Assembly (NCBI GenBank): GCA_949130485.1
Contig: OX422193.1
Span: 6,058,871-6,122,870, forward strand
Length of the DNA: 64,000 nucleotides
Origin: Agelas oroides
Taxonomy: Eukaryota; Porifera; Demospongiae; Agelasida; Agelasidae
Direction: 5' to 3'
Part shown: piece after piece, positions 49,370 to 60,876 of the stretch
Numbering within the stretch: the first letter of the stretch is position 1
Layout: the number at the start of each line of letters is the position of its first letter
Translations under genes and position numbers: made by a program
Notes under the pieces: generated by a model
Databases searched by the model: none
What the model was told of the DNA's origin: nothing
What the model saw: only the letters and a program-made list of their open reading frames with translations

Positions 49370-50597
49370 AAGTGATTATATATCTGGCAAAGAACGAAGA
49401 GCATAGCTTAGCCAAAAAAGAGTTTGATGGCGAGAGGGGTGATAATGAGGAGTTGTAATTGTGGTGCTGCTACTTGAGGTCGCATGTTTTTGTGTAGCTA
49501 TAATATACGGTTGTTGACAGATTACTTCTATTCATGTAGGTCGTATCAGCTGAGGATATTCATTGGAGTGTTTGCAGAGTTCATGGCATTAGAAAAGGTA
49601 TACAATTAAGATGTGTGCATGGTCTTGTGTATAATATCGATGGGTATATCTCCTGTTTGATAGTGGTTTGTATTCTTGAAATCATTCCACCAGTTTCTTG
49701 AACACCAGGCATTTTTTCAACAGTGTAGCAGTGTAATATATGCCTCACTATGAGGCCACTCCAAGTTTATCTCCAGTTTCTCCAGCTAGGACGCATGTCC
49801 TATAGTACTATAGTTGAATGTGATATTGCTACCTAATAATTAGTTGGTGTAAATTGATTTAGCTACTGATGGGAGACAAAAGCATCATATGGCCCACCAA
49901 GGCATAATGCCTAGTTGTTAATTTCAAATGGATAATTATATATGAGGCTATCATTTTCTGCGTACAGTGTTGAAAAAGCATTATGATATTGTATGGCATT
50001 CACATCCACACACTACAGAAGCAGTTGTGTTTGTACTATAATAGCCTGGTTGTGTCGATACGTTTCCATTTAGCTGAACCAAGAGTGCATGATGACATCA
50101 TTTTTAAAAATGATGCTGTCATGGACTCTTCTCGATCTCTGAACTATGCATGCATCTTATGCTTGCATGTCTTCCATGCTATATATGCAGGAGCTGCATG
50201 CTGAACAATTGAAAAGCATCAAACATGCTGTGTGGGTACAAGTGGTGAAGAAAGCAACTCCACCTTTGATTCATCCCCATATTTCAATGAACATGCATCC
50301 ATTGAAGTCCACGTCCTCAAGTGATATAGCATGGAAACTGCATGCAGATGCAACTACCGCCGTTGAGCGGGCGCGGTCTACTGTATATTTAAATCCTTTT
50401 TCAGACAGCTAAACTCACTTGTATAAATTATTATATTGTGGATCAACAACTTTCTCTGCACACATGCGCAATGATGACATTACATGATTACAACAGATTA
50501 CATAATTAGGGTTCCTCCCACAACAGAGTCAGCAAATTCATTTACACAGAGATGTTTATGTTCAGTTAATTTCACACATTGAAACATGCATGTTGTT

Positions 50598-50640
50598 AAC
50601 CCTCGGCGCGCATGCGCGAGGGTTACAGTAGTTGTCCTGT

Positions 50641-50684
<44 letters not shown>

Positions 50685-51371
50685 GTTTTCTCTATTCTGC
50701 CTTCTCGCGCCTTTAGGCGTCCAACGAGAGGTATCAGCGGGTACAGCGCGGAAAATGCAGTAAAACTAAAAAGCCGTTTTCTCTAAAATTGCTTAGTTCA
50801 AAAGTTAGAAGCGTTATAAACTTACGTATACCGCGACTAAGTCAGCCATTTTCTTCACGTGCAACGTTTCCGTGTACCTCTCCGTAACACATACGTAATG
50901 GTAATGTGTGATCACGTAACTTGGAGCACGCGGTATTGTAGTTTTTCCGTCGAACTTAGACCTGTTAGACGCTTGTGACTGTCTTTTACGAGAGGTTCAG
51001 AAAGGTATGCCCACCGTAAGTGTAATACCGTAGTGCATGCAACGGAGTGCAATAGGTCTATGCGTCTGAGAAAGGTATATGCCCATGTAATATCGTGGTG
51101 CACGTCACAGTGAAGAGGTCAGTTTGTGACTGTGGCCATGCCTTCGCATCGAAGAAAAGGAAAGCACGGTGTACTGCTGTTGGGGAGCCTGAGAACGCAA
51201 CGAAACGTAGAAAAGCCTTACTGTCTGAGGAAGAGTTATTAGTGAGGAAAGAGAGAGACAAAGTCCGCGAAGTGAGTAAGAGAGCTCCTGAACAGAACCG
51301 AACACATATGGCAAGCATAAACACTTATCATCTAGCTTGCGCCGAGGGTTCTGCACTTCAGTGCTGTTCAT
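50598..51371 (+). mobile_element. Element carrying a zinc-ribbon reading frame, copy 2
   Basis: Inverted homologue of 26163-26920. It has ends AACCCTCGGCGC and GCGCCGAGGGTT, a long (TG)n tract at 50641-50682, and a frame at about 51100-51360 encoding [20 protein letters not shown] and a charged tail. The first CxxC module is disrupted here but intact in copy 1, so both copies derive from an element with a complete two-module zinc-ribbon frame. Confidence 0.7.
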
Positions 51372-51374
51372 TAA

Positions 51375-51820
51375 AATTGTGTTCGTGCATGATACTGGTA
51401 ATTATTATGGTTGAAATTTTAATAATAAAATCATGAAAAGCTTCTATATGAAGCATTCAGGGCAACTAACTGCATGATGTATAACAAACTGGACAGTGGT
51501 GTGTATGATGGATGTAAAGTATATACATGTGATTATGCATGATATGGTATGATAAAGTACGACTGATCAAAGAACATGTTGATATATAATTTCCATCACC
51601 TGCTTGAAAGAAATAACAAGTGAGTATACGTAATTACCAAGCAAACACTACAGAATTTATCGGTGAAAGTATACATGACACAAGGTATTAGCTAACTAAC
51701 AACACCATAGCTGAATACATCACTCTTTGGTCGCTCAGGGTCCCGGCCACAGTCTTCTCACTCAAATGAACCTGCTCAAACAAGAGAAACCCTCTGCTGT
51801 GTAGCTATACTGATAAAAGA
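51375..51820. other. Stretch without recognised features
   Basis: AT-rich sequence with no exon-like frame and no clear repeat. Confidence 0.5.
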
Positions 51821-51869
51821 AGACTGCGGAAGGACTGCGGCAACAGTGCGGAGATACCGCGGGAACAAT

Positions 51870-52045
51870 GCAGAAAGACTGCGGAGATACTGCGGAAACG
51901 GTGCGGAAAGACTACGGAGTAGTAACAATGCGGAAAGATTGCGGAGATGCTGCGGAAACGGTGCGGAAAGACTACGGAAGTAGTGCAGACATAGTGTGGA
52001 CAAAATGCGGTGCAACTGCGGTCCCGCTGCGGATGCTACGTCGGA
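51870..52045. repeat. TGCGGAAAG repeat block, copy 1 of an exact duplication
   Basis: The stretch from ACTGCGGAGATACTGCGGAA to ACTGCGGTCCCGCTGC recurs at 52793-52945 in the same orientation with essentially no differences. Confidence 0.9.
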
Positions 52046-52072
52046 GTGCACTCCTGGGCCACCACACCTGGC

Positions 52073-52251
52073 AATGGCGTAGCGAAGGCCGGGCCTGGCC
52101 GGGCACGTGCCCGGCCAAAGCACCATGTTCGTCCCGCCCATGTCACGCGATCTCGCGCGAAGTGCGCGCGAGCGCTAGTGTTGTTAGACTCCCTAGAGCT
52201 AGCGTACAGCAGGTGCCCGGCCAATACCAATGACCTGGCTTCGCCACTGAC
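52073..52251. mobile_element. hAT-like element (CAATGGCGTAGCG ends)
   Basis: Ends CAATGGCGTAGCGAAGG and CTGGCTTCGCCACTG are inverted. The flanking 8-mers ACACCTGG and ACTCCTGG match at 7 of 8 positions. Relative of 22989-23313. Confidence 0.65.
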
Positions 52252-52316
52252 TCCTGGGCCGCCATACTTTAGCCTCGTTTCCACCTCCAGTTTTTGATCG
52301 TGCAGTATGCAAAAAC

Positions 52317-52398
52317 TAGCCTCGTTCCCAGGCCGTTCCCGCCTCCAGTTTTTGCAGTATTGCAGTATGCAAAAACGGAGAGGGAAGGCTAGTCTCAT
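52317..52398. mobile_element. TAGCCTCGTTCCC-family MITE
   Basis: Starts CTAGCCTCGTTCCCAGGCCG and ends GGGAAGGCTAG around a CAGTTTTTGCAGTATTGCAG centre. Confidence 0.65.
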
Positions 52399-52464
52399 CC
52401 CCAGACCCCACCCTCTCACGAGGAGAAAACGCGGGAGGCGTGCGCGGGCGGGGCACGAGACTAA

Positions 52465-52760
52465 GGGAAGGCCTGGGAGAAAGAGTCACGTGCGTGACGT
52501 CAGGTAGACGTGAGGGTACCGGGTAGACGTGAGGGGGGTGCCGACGAAGAATCTCGAGGTCCTTCTATATCTTGTCCAAGAACTTGAGACTGTAACGTTC
52601 GAAAGACAGCGTCAATACAGTTCGTTGTTTGGTAGACTCGAGGCTGATGAATGCAAAGTTTGTGAGTTACAACAGTACAACGATCGGGCACCGCCCCCCT
52701 CACGTCTACCCTCACGTCTACCTGACGTCACGCACGTGACTCTTTCTCCCAGGCCTTCCC
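52465..52760. mobile_element. Foldback element with a coding-like centre
   Basis: The arms 52465-52542 and 52686-52760 are near-perfect mirrors (GTCACGTGCGTGACGTCAGG, TAGACGTGAGGGTACCGGG). The centre (52543-52685) stays open on the plus strand and reads NLEVLLYLVQELETVTFERQ and SSLFGRLEADECKVCELQQY, which looks like an amphipathic helix. This may be a captured exon fragment. Confidence 0.75.
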
Positions 52761-52792
52761 CCTCCGTTTTTGCATACTGTGCAAGCGATCAA

Positions 52793-52945
52793 GACTGCGG
52801 AGATACTGCGGAAACGGTGCGGAAAGACTACGGAGTAGTAACAATGCGGAAAGATTGCGGAGATGCTGCGGAAACGGTGCGGAAAGACTACGGAAGTAGT
52901 GCAGACATAGTGTGGACAAAATGCGGTGCAACTGCGGTCCCGCTG
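52793..52945. repeat. TGCGGAAAG repeat block, copy 2
   Basis: Direct duplicate of part of 51870-52045. The two copies bracket the elements at 52073-52760. Confidence 0.9.
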
Positions 52946-52949
52946 CTGT

Positions 52950-53650
52950 TGGCGGTTGTTGTTAACAAATCAGTTGACAGCTGACTCTTCTGTTGAAATC
53001 CTTCTCAAAATCTTGTTCACAAATATTACCTATTGCAGAACCCCTAGAGCTAACCCACCAGACATTGCTGGTTTGTGGTTGGCATTGCATTGGTCATTAT
53101 CAGTGACTCCTGTCATCCCTATAATGGGATTAGTAGTTAATAGCACTTGGGTGAGGGTCAAGTGGAACCTAAGATGGTACAACTGCGGATCTGGACAACT
53201 TGCGTGCAACAGTAACACAGGTTGGGAATGAGACTAGTGCAACATGCCCTGTTCTCATAGTGGATAGTGGTAGAAAAGTTTCTATATGATGTTTTACTTA
53301 GCTATATCTGGCCATACATTCAGCATCCAAATACCTGCATTCAGAGGTTTTGCTGTAGACAGTGGGCCATGATGCTGTGTGATGCTATTTCTCATCCAGT
53401 ACTGGTGAGCACTTGAACAACTGGATGTATGCAAGAATGTTGATGGTTACTTACCTACTCTGTAAGTATTCAATCACCTATCTCTCATTGTGGTGTATTG
53501 CATGTGGTGCACATGATGTGTGTGTAGAAATGTTTGGTGTTTTTGTATGCTTGTAGCTACAGAGGAAATCTGAGAATATAACTGTATGGTTGTGAAATAT
53601 TATGGATGTTTGCACCAACATGTACTTACAGGATTGCAAGTGCTTGTGGT
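52950..53650. other. Stretch without recognised features
   Basis: No exon-like frame, SINE head or inverted repeat noticed. Confidence 0.5.
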
Positions 53651-53654
53651 TGTC

Positions 53655-53790
53655 CATTTTGTCATAGCTCAGTGGCAGAGCACTGCAGTGGCTCAAGTCA
53701 GGAGTCCTGGGTTCTATTCCAGCTGCTGCTGGCCTTTTCACTTTATTTTCACCTCATAACATCCGCAACATCTTTAATTTCAGCATAAGG
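53655..53790 (+). mobile_element. tRNA-derived SINE
   Basis: A box in TAGCTCAGTGGCAGAGC, B box GGGTTCTATTCC, then a tail TTTTCACCTCATAACATC shared with the copies at 2962 and 53965. Confidence 0.8.
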
Positions 53791-53964
53791 CAAGATGTTC
53801 CAAGCATTTAGAATGAGAACACCACTAAGTGTGGGTTCTCTCCTGATGGAGAGAATTTTCCGGTTGATCCCTGATGGGGTTCTGACAGCACATACTGAGT
53901 GCATGCAGTACAGGTGTGCAGCTGAGGCATTCAGTTTCACCTGTGCAGTACATAATTATAGAGG

Positions 53965-54100
53965 ATTGTGAGGGCTGCTGGTTGTGTGGTTGTTGTGGCA
54001 GAGGACTCGCGGCTTAACCAGGCATCCTGGGTTTGATTCCCAGCGACTGCCAGCCTTTTTACTTTTCACTATTTTTTACCTCACAACATCTATTTCTAGC
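53965..54100 (+). mobile_element. tRNA-derived SINE, same family
   Basis: Degenerate A box (TGTGGCAGAGGAC), B box GGGTTTGATTCCC and tail TTTTTTACCTCACAACATC. It lies about 170 bp downstream of the previous copy in the same orientation. Confidence 0.75.
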
Positions 54101-54516
54101 ATGAGAATGTGATTTCACTGTGATTTCTAGAGCTAAGATGTTTTGACTGCAACTTGCAAGGTACTTCTTTCCTCCTTCCTTATATAGTATTGTTGCTATG
54201 TGTATTTCCCGTGTACTTGACCCACGCATCTAAGGAAGGTTGGTAGGTTTTGTTCTGTGATGTCACTGGCGCACATGTAGTTGGGAAAGTTTTAGCTACA
54301 CAAGCAAGTCACACCTTAATGCCATTGTAACAAACAAACAGCTATTTCTGGCCGGGTGTACTTCATGGGTTTGTACGTAAAGACCAAATAGACCAAACAT
54401 GTTCATGTTGAATACAATACCTAACTATATTAAACATTCAGTGTTCTTATGGTGTATGCCCTTTGTCATGTACTACTCTTGTCAGTTAACTCTCTTCTGT
54501 CAAGATATAGCTAGTA

Positions 54517-56231
54517 ATGAAGTGTGTTGGGTTTGTACTTCTGTTGCTATCACTCCTGCATGAAGGAAGCAGTGTAACCAATGCTACACCATCTGCTGAT
54601 ATTGTCTGTCCACTGTGGACCAGAAGAGGAGACAGTGGTGCTTGTGAGTGTGGAGACAACCTTGGTGGTGTGGTTAACTGTGATCCCAGTACCTTAGAGG
54701 TGACTATTCTCGTTTGTCATTGCATGACATACAGTAATGTCTTCAATACAACTGTAGTAGGTCATTGTATTTTCAACTGCTTGTTTCTGGATTATATATA
54801 CGTGGGTGTGGACACATGTCATCATCGCAACATGCACCGAAAGGGACAAATGTGTGGACGTTGTGAGGAAGGGTATGCTCCCCCTGTTTACTCTTACAGT
54901 TTGGCCTGTGTGGAATGTTCAGACTATAATTACAACTGGTTGAAATATGCTGCTGCTGCATTTCTCCCACTGACTGCTTTTTACATATTGGTGGTCATCT
55001 GTAGGATATCTGTAACCTCAGAAGCAATGAGTGTTTATGTTCTAGTAAGCCAGATAATTGCTGCACCAGTTCATCTGCGTCTCTTGGCAATTGAGAAGGG
55101 AAGTACGAAACTACCAGAACTTTTGTTTAGGGCCTTCTCATCTGTTTATATGCTTTGGAATCTTGATATCTTTCGTTCTCTATACACTCCAGTTTGCTTG
55201 CACCCCAACATGTCTATGCTGCAGGCACTTGCACTTGAGTATGCTACTGCAGTCTACCCACTATTGTTGATTTTCATCACTTACTTTCTTGTCAACTTGC
55301 ATGACCGTTTCAGAGTAATCGTGAGGCTATGGGCTCCATTTTACCGTTGCTTTGCTCGACTTCGGACAGAGTGGGACATTCGCTCTTCCCTCATTGAAGC
55401 TTTTGGCACTTTTATTCTTCTGTCTTATGTGAAGATCCTTAATGTTTCATTTGACATTCTCACACCTACAGCACTTTATGATGTACATGGGAACAGAATG
55501 CCAAGTCTCTACCTCTATTACGATGGAACTTATGAATATTTTGAAATCACATGCCTTATGCTTTTCTTGCACTGTTTATGTTTCTGGTGTTCAATGTGCT
55601 TCCACTGGCCCTTCTCTGTGTCTACCCTTGTCAGTGTTTTCAGAGGTGTCTTAATCTTTGCAGACTTCGACGTCATATACTGAATACTTTCATAGACACT
55701 TTTGTTGGCTGTTACAGAACTGAGCCTCGAGACTGCAGATACTTTGCTGCACTCTACCTGGTGCTGCGAATTATCAACCTTGCGTTGTTTTCAATAACCA
55801 CGAGCCCCTTGTACTATCCCCTTGGTGGCTTTGTGCTCATCATTGCAGCTATCCTTGTTGCTGCAGCAAGACCATACAAGTTTTCAACCAGTTTCATTGA
55901 TGTAGACGTAATTCTCTTTGCTCTGCTTTCTGCCATTTCATTCAGTATGCTTTCATTTGGTTATGCAGCCCTACTAGATCCTGATCGTGTTATTAAAAAA
56001 TGGTACAGGTATGTAGTTTTTCTGGTTTTGTTTCCACCATTGTATGGTGGAGGACTGCTGATCTATCGACTGCTTCCAAAGAGGATTCTTCTCAAGCTGA
56101 AGACTTTAGCTCAACACTACAAATGCAACAGACAGGGAAGAAATTCTGATCCTGTTGAACCTCTACCTGATCGACTAGAGCACAGTGATCGGTATTCTCC
56201 TTGTATCCATGTACCATTGAAGGAACAATGA
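54517..56231 (+). pseudogene. Intronless multi-pass membrane protein with Cys-rich ectodomain; one frameshift
   Basis: A frame from ATG 54517 encodes a signal peptide (MKCVGFVLLLLSLL) and a Cys-rich ectodomain with CGRCEEGYAPP, later C-x2-C. Helices follow (YAAAAFLPLTAFYILVVICR, ALEYATAVYPLLLIFITYFL, IEAFGTFILLSYVKI). Near 55548 the coding sense shifts by one base and continues from 55551 to TGA 56229-56231 with PYAFLALFMFLVFNVLPL, CFQRCLN, YFAALYLVLRIINLALF and three further helices, ending in a charged cytosolic tail. In total about 570 aa with about nine hydrophobic segments. Both halves are otherwise uninterrupted, so the shift is recent or a sequencing error. I recall a similar large family in sponges and other marine invertebrates but cannot name it. 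A receptor or channel-like role is inference. Confidence 0.75.
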
Positions 56232-57230
56232 GTTCCACAAACCAGTGAAGTATTTTTTTTCAGTGAAGGATCTTCATGCACTGTTCACTATACCAGTGTT
56301 AGTGTGAAATTCATAACAGCTGCCTTGATGCAAAAATATAATTGTACTGTTCTTTCATAGCCATTATAGGTTGAGATATCATGATTTATCCTTACAATGT
56401 GTGTGTAGAAAGCCTAATCACTGTGTTATTTTTTAGCTCACTGTACCAAGTTTAGAACAAGATTGCTTTTCATTTCCCCCCCATAAAAACCTACCCATTT
56501 TTCCCCATACACTCTAAAGAGCATTATACACCAGGATTGAAAATATGGGTCTTCTGAGTGCCAGTCAGATGCATGATCTTACAAGGCCATTGTGGCTCTG
56601 GCATTTTGCAGACAGTAAAAACCAATGGTGATTTATCCAGACACAATTTGATTTTCAGGCTGGATCTCACTTGACATGCATGGTTAGTGCCAAAACACTT
56701 ATGTAGCACTTCTCGCTACAATTCCAGCAAGCTCATGGTCACTTCAGTACAGCTAACTCTGCATATTGTGACAATTTGGACCTTGCACAAGTGGAAGTCA
56801 CTACACAAGACTTGTATGAAAAGACAATCTTATTTTAGTGCAGGATACTGTTTGTACTGCCACTAACACCGTCATCTCCATGCATGGTCACAAATACAGT
56901 TGTGGTAGAGAGAAAATATGTTGATAACTTAATAAAATACCTGGCCTTAGTTCTGTCTCTTTGGATGCATAACTGCTGTAGGTGTGGCTGAAGCAGTATT
57001 ACAGAATTTAACACTCTAGCAGTGTACAAACCTATTAAAGAAGACACGGCCTGTGCATATATACAAAGGGGAATTGGTATAATACAGAATGTGAGAAAGA
57101 AAACATTAATAACAGAAGTCGGAGTAAATACAAACATTAAACACAAAAATGACAAAAAGGATAGCGTATCAGACCTTGTTACAAGACTTAGTAAAAATAG
57201 TAAAAACGACAGGGGAAAATGTTTTGTTAT
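56232..57230. other. Intergenic region between convergent genes
   Basis: Contains the SINE fragment at 56535-56615 and otherwise no recognised coding or structural feature. The two flanking genes converge here. Confidence 0.5.
56535..56615 (-). mobile_element. tRNA-derived SINE fragment
   Basis: The minus strand reads GGCCTTGTAAGATCATGCAT, CTGACTGGCA and a decayed B box (TTTTCAATCCTGG), resembling 2042-2114. Confidence 0.5.
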
Positions 57231-57233
57231 AAC

Positions 57234-57239
57234 TTTATT
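57234..57239 (-). terminator. poly(A) signal AATAAA for ZMIZ
   Basis: AATAAA on the minus strand, 25 bp after the TAA stop at 57264-57266. A very short 3' UTR is implied if it is used. Confidence 0.65.
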
Positions 57240-57263
57240 CATTGCTATATCACTAGAACATAA

Positions 57264-59465
57264 TTAGTCAAGTATTGATAACAATTCATGTGAAGGGAGC
57301 TCATCATTTAAGCATTCCAAGAGGTCGGTTGCATCTCCAAGACTATCAAGGAGGTTTATGCCCTGTTTGTGGAAAGAAAGATTGGTTGATGTAAAAAGGT
57401 ACAGCTCAACAAGACTCACATTTTACCCAGGCTGCAGAAAAGCAGAAGGCAAAGCTGACTTTAACATACAGTTCTAGGGCTAGGAGTAGATATGGTATCT
57501 AGTTGTAGACAACACCCAGATGCACTTCCATTAACACTGTTTCTACACCATACTTATAGTGGGTATCATTATCGTAGAGGCTCATCCCTATGCTGAATGA
57601 GGTGAGTCGAGGAACAATTTATATAGTCTGGTGTAGCAGGAAAACAATTTTCCAAAGTGTCCTAAAGAATTGTGTCTCTACAGTGCCAAGCTACAGAAAC
57701 TCCCCAACTTAACAACAAATGTACGTGTTCCACTTACATCTAAATTATCGTCAATATTATTCTGCTGCAAGAGAACCTGCTCGCTATTGGACAGATTCTG
57801 TTCATTGCTAGATGTACTCTGTTGAGCGACTGGCTGGGTGCTGTTGGGTAACTGTGCTGAGACACCCTGTGATGTGGTCTGAAAGTTCTTTGGTATTTGG
57901 CTACTGTTTGAAGCAGCTACAGCACTGCCACCAGATGGTGTTGAGTTTGCCAGGGAGGGAGAAGGGACATGGGGGGGTAGCAATGCAGGATTGTTCCCAG
58001 CAGCACAAGGGGGTGGGAGATTGGTGGAGGATAAGGATTCGGGAGTATTTGGGGAAGAGCCTTCAGTCTTTAATTTCTTGGCGGGAGGAGTGTCTGCATA
58101 AGTAGAGAAGCATAAGTGTATATAAAGTATCCACAGTTACAGCTTTAAGATTTTACCAACCAGTTCTCAGTTGCATCAGCGGATGGCAAATTTCAACAAC
58201 TAGAACTTATGTATGACAATAGTAAGAAACCTGCAAGGTTTATCGTCCTTAAGTTGTTTGTTGAGATTCTTTTACAGCTCTGAGGCTCAAGTGTGGATAT
58301 TCCCATATTCCTGACTTTTACTACAGTCTTAGTTTAGAGAGTGGCTTGCACGATACTTGGTAGGTGATTCAATATAAAGGCATGCTCTTAAAGCTATAAG
58401 CTGTTCATGTAAGGACTTACACATGAGGCTGCTCACAGATGGCACTGCTAGCTACATGGTCTGTGATCTGGATATGCACTGGCAAAGTTTATTTCCTTAG
58501 TTACTCTATGAAACTTTCAAAACTGGATATAACAGCAGGTCATTGGTTGATTGGATAGTAACAAGACGTTTTGTGTCCACATTTTGATACTGGCATTACA
58601 GACTCTGTACAAGAATAAATCTACCTTCTTCATCTTTCAGATCCTGGGGTTTGTCCACCGCCGTCCAGTTAGCTGAGGCATCTATTGTTATCTCATCCAC
58701 GTCCATACCTTTCCTACGGGTCAGAGGGCATGTACAGACATACATGACTTGGTAACCACATTACTACTATCATAACTAGGTGAATGTACAACATTGTGGC
58801 GAGTGTGAGCAAGCAGTGCACTGCAGCATTGAACCATAGATAGAACTGTTATTTTTTGCCAGAAAAGTATCAGTGCATGTAGCTAAACGAGGTTTGTCAC
58901 TCTATTATCAGTGCTTAATGGTCATGGTTGTAGAGAAGAAATTGTCATGTGAGCTATGTTGATCGAAGCATCTAAGCAGTTTCCATGAGCCACACTCTTA
59001 AACAAAGTTCACTTCAAATACAGTTATATGCAATCTAAGTACACCCCGTCTAATACTGCCACATAGCTGATCATTCTTACGTGTTAACTTGAGTGAGTAT
59101 GCTCCAGATATACTGGTCCACTTCCAATCCCTCTAGCTGAGCACTGCTGCTGCACACTGGGCACTTCCATGTGCCCCGCTCACAGTTCATCTGAAGGTAT
59201 GCCTCCAGATCAAAGCACTGTGTGTGTGCATGTGTTTGCATGTGCGTGTGTGCATGTGTGCATGTAATTACCACCTACATGCATTAGCTAAGATGGACAT
59301 GATCTTCAGTAGCAATGCATGGTTACCTGTGTGTGCTTGCAGTCAGCCCCCCTGGCTGGTAGTTTGATCTTCTTGAAGGTGACAGGGCACTTGAGCGAGA
59401 CCTTTACTCCTGTTTGCTGCACATTGTCATCAGAGTTACTCAAAAATAACTTTTTGACTGTGTGT

Positions 59466-59540
<75 letters not shown>

Positions 59541-60793
59541 GGAGGATGGAGGAAGATGAACCCATGCTAATCAACTTGGTAAAAAAATACTTGTCTGACT
59601 TCACAAGACACCAACATCCATCACCACAACCCAATGGCCACACTGATTTCCACTGGTTCTCATTGAAGGGAGCTGCAACTAACTTGACAGCAAAGGTTTG
59701 TTGGTCATCCCTCGGGAAAGAGCCATGCCATACCCACTCACTTTTTGCAATGCAGTACTCTGTTGGTAGGAGTCGTTTTCTGAGCAGCCCTTGTAGTACA
59801 GAGTTCACTGAGGGTCGGTGGACCAGTTGTAGACTAAACATGTGGGACTATGGGTGGAGCGGAGAACGTAGATGGTGTACAATTAATAATGGCATTTCCA
59901 AACATTGTAAGCAACACAGTTGGGCCAAGGAGTTACCCAAGCGGTAATCTTAAACCTGACAAACATTTTTTTTTTTTTTTTTGTTTTCTATTTTTTGTTT
60001 TAGTTTTTGTGCATACTGTAAATGCTATCTAACTCGATAATTATGTGTTCAGTACTGTTTATATGTTAACTTTAAAGTTCTGTGTAATTACCTATTCCTT
60101 GTATCACTCGTAGTGTCTTTGTTGTTGTTTACTTTGTGCATATATAGATGCAGGACTCCCTGGCAGATCAGCCCCGGGTTGAAGGGACTACCTGCTAAAA
60201 ATTAAATTCTACTACTACTACTACTACTACTACAAACAATCCTGTTAGTGTGGAGCTAGCACAGGCTTGGTTCAACAGCAGTGTTCTCTCTCTCTTCAAC
60301 TTACACAGCAGCATGAACTGACAGCTATCTCCAGTAGGTTCTGTCCAGGCTGGCAGTAGTGCTTCAGATGTAGTGGCTTGTGGTTGTGCTTACTGTCACC
60401 CTGGGTTTGTTATGATTGTCAGGAGGTGGGGAAAGGAAAAAGAAAGATGAACAGGAGGAACGAGACACACTCTGTGCAGCAATAAGGAGAGTTTGGGTGC
60501 ACATGCAGTACAAACAATACTCAGGTAGTGGTGAAGGGTTCTATTGCACCATAATGTGCCATTATAGAAAGTGTATGTGTACTCTACTACTGTGGTGACA
60601 GCTAACACTGAAAGAGAGAAAATCCCAAAGAAGATTTAAACTAGCTAGCTCCCAACACATTTGCTCCCACATTTACCCTGTCAATGTGTAGTTTCTGGCC
60701 ACCGATACTGACAGCCAACCCCTGGGGCCAGTTACAGAGCTGTTGCTTGTCGTCATGGTGATAGCAAATAAACTGTAACTCAAGGTCGTTCCT

Positions 60794-60876
<83 letters not shown>

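Noticed and set aside
53665..54040. Two apparent tRNA genes
   Set aside because: A and B boxes are present but stems do not close, and both share a long common tail, so they are SINEs.
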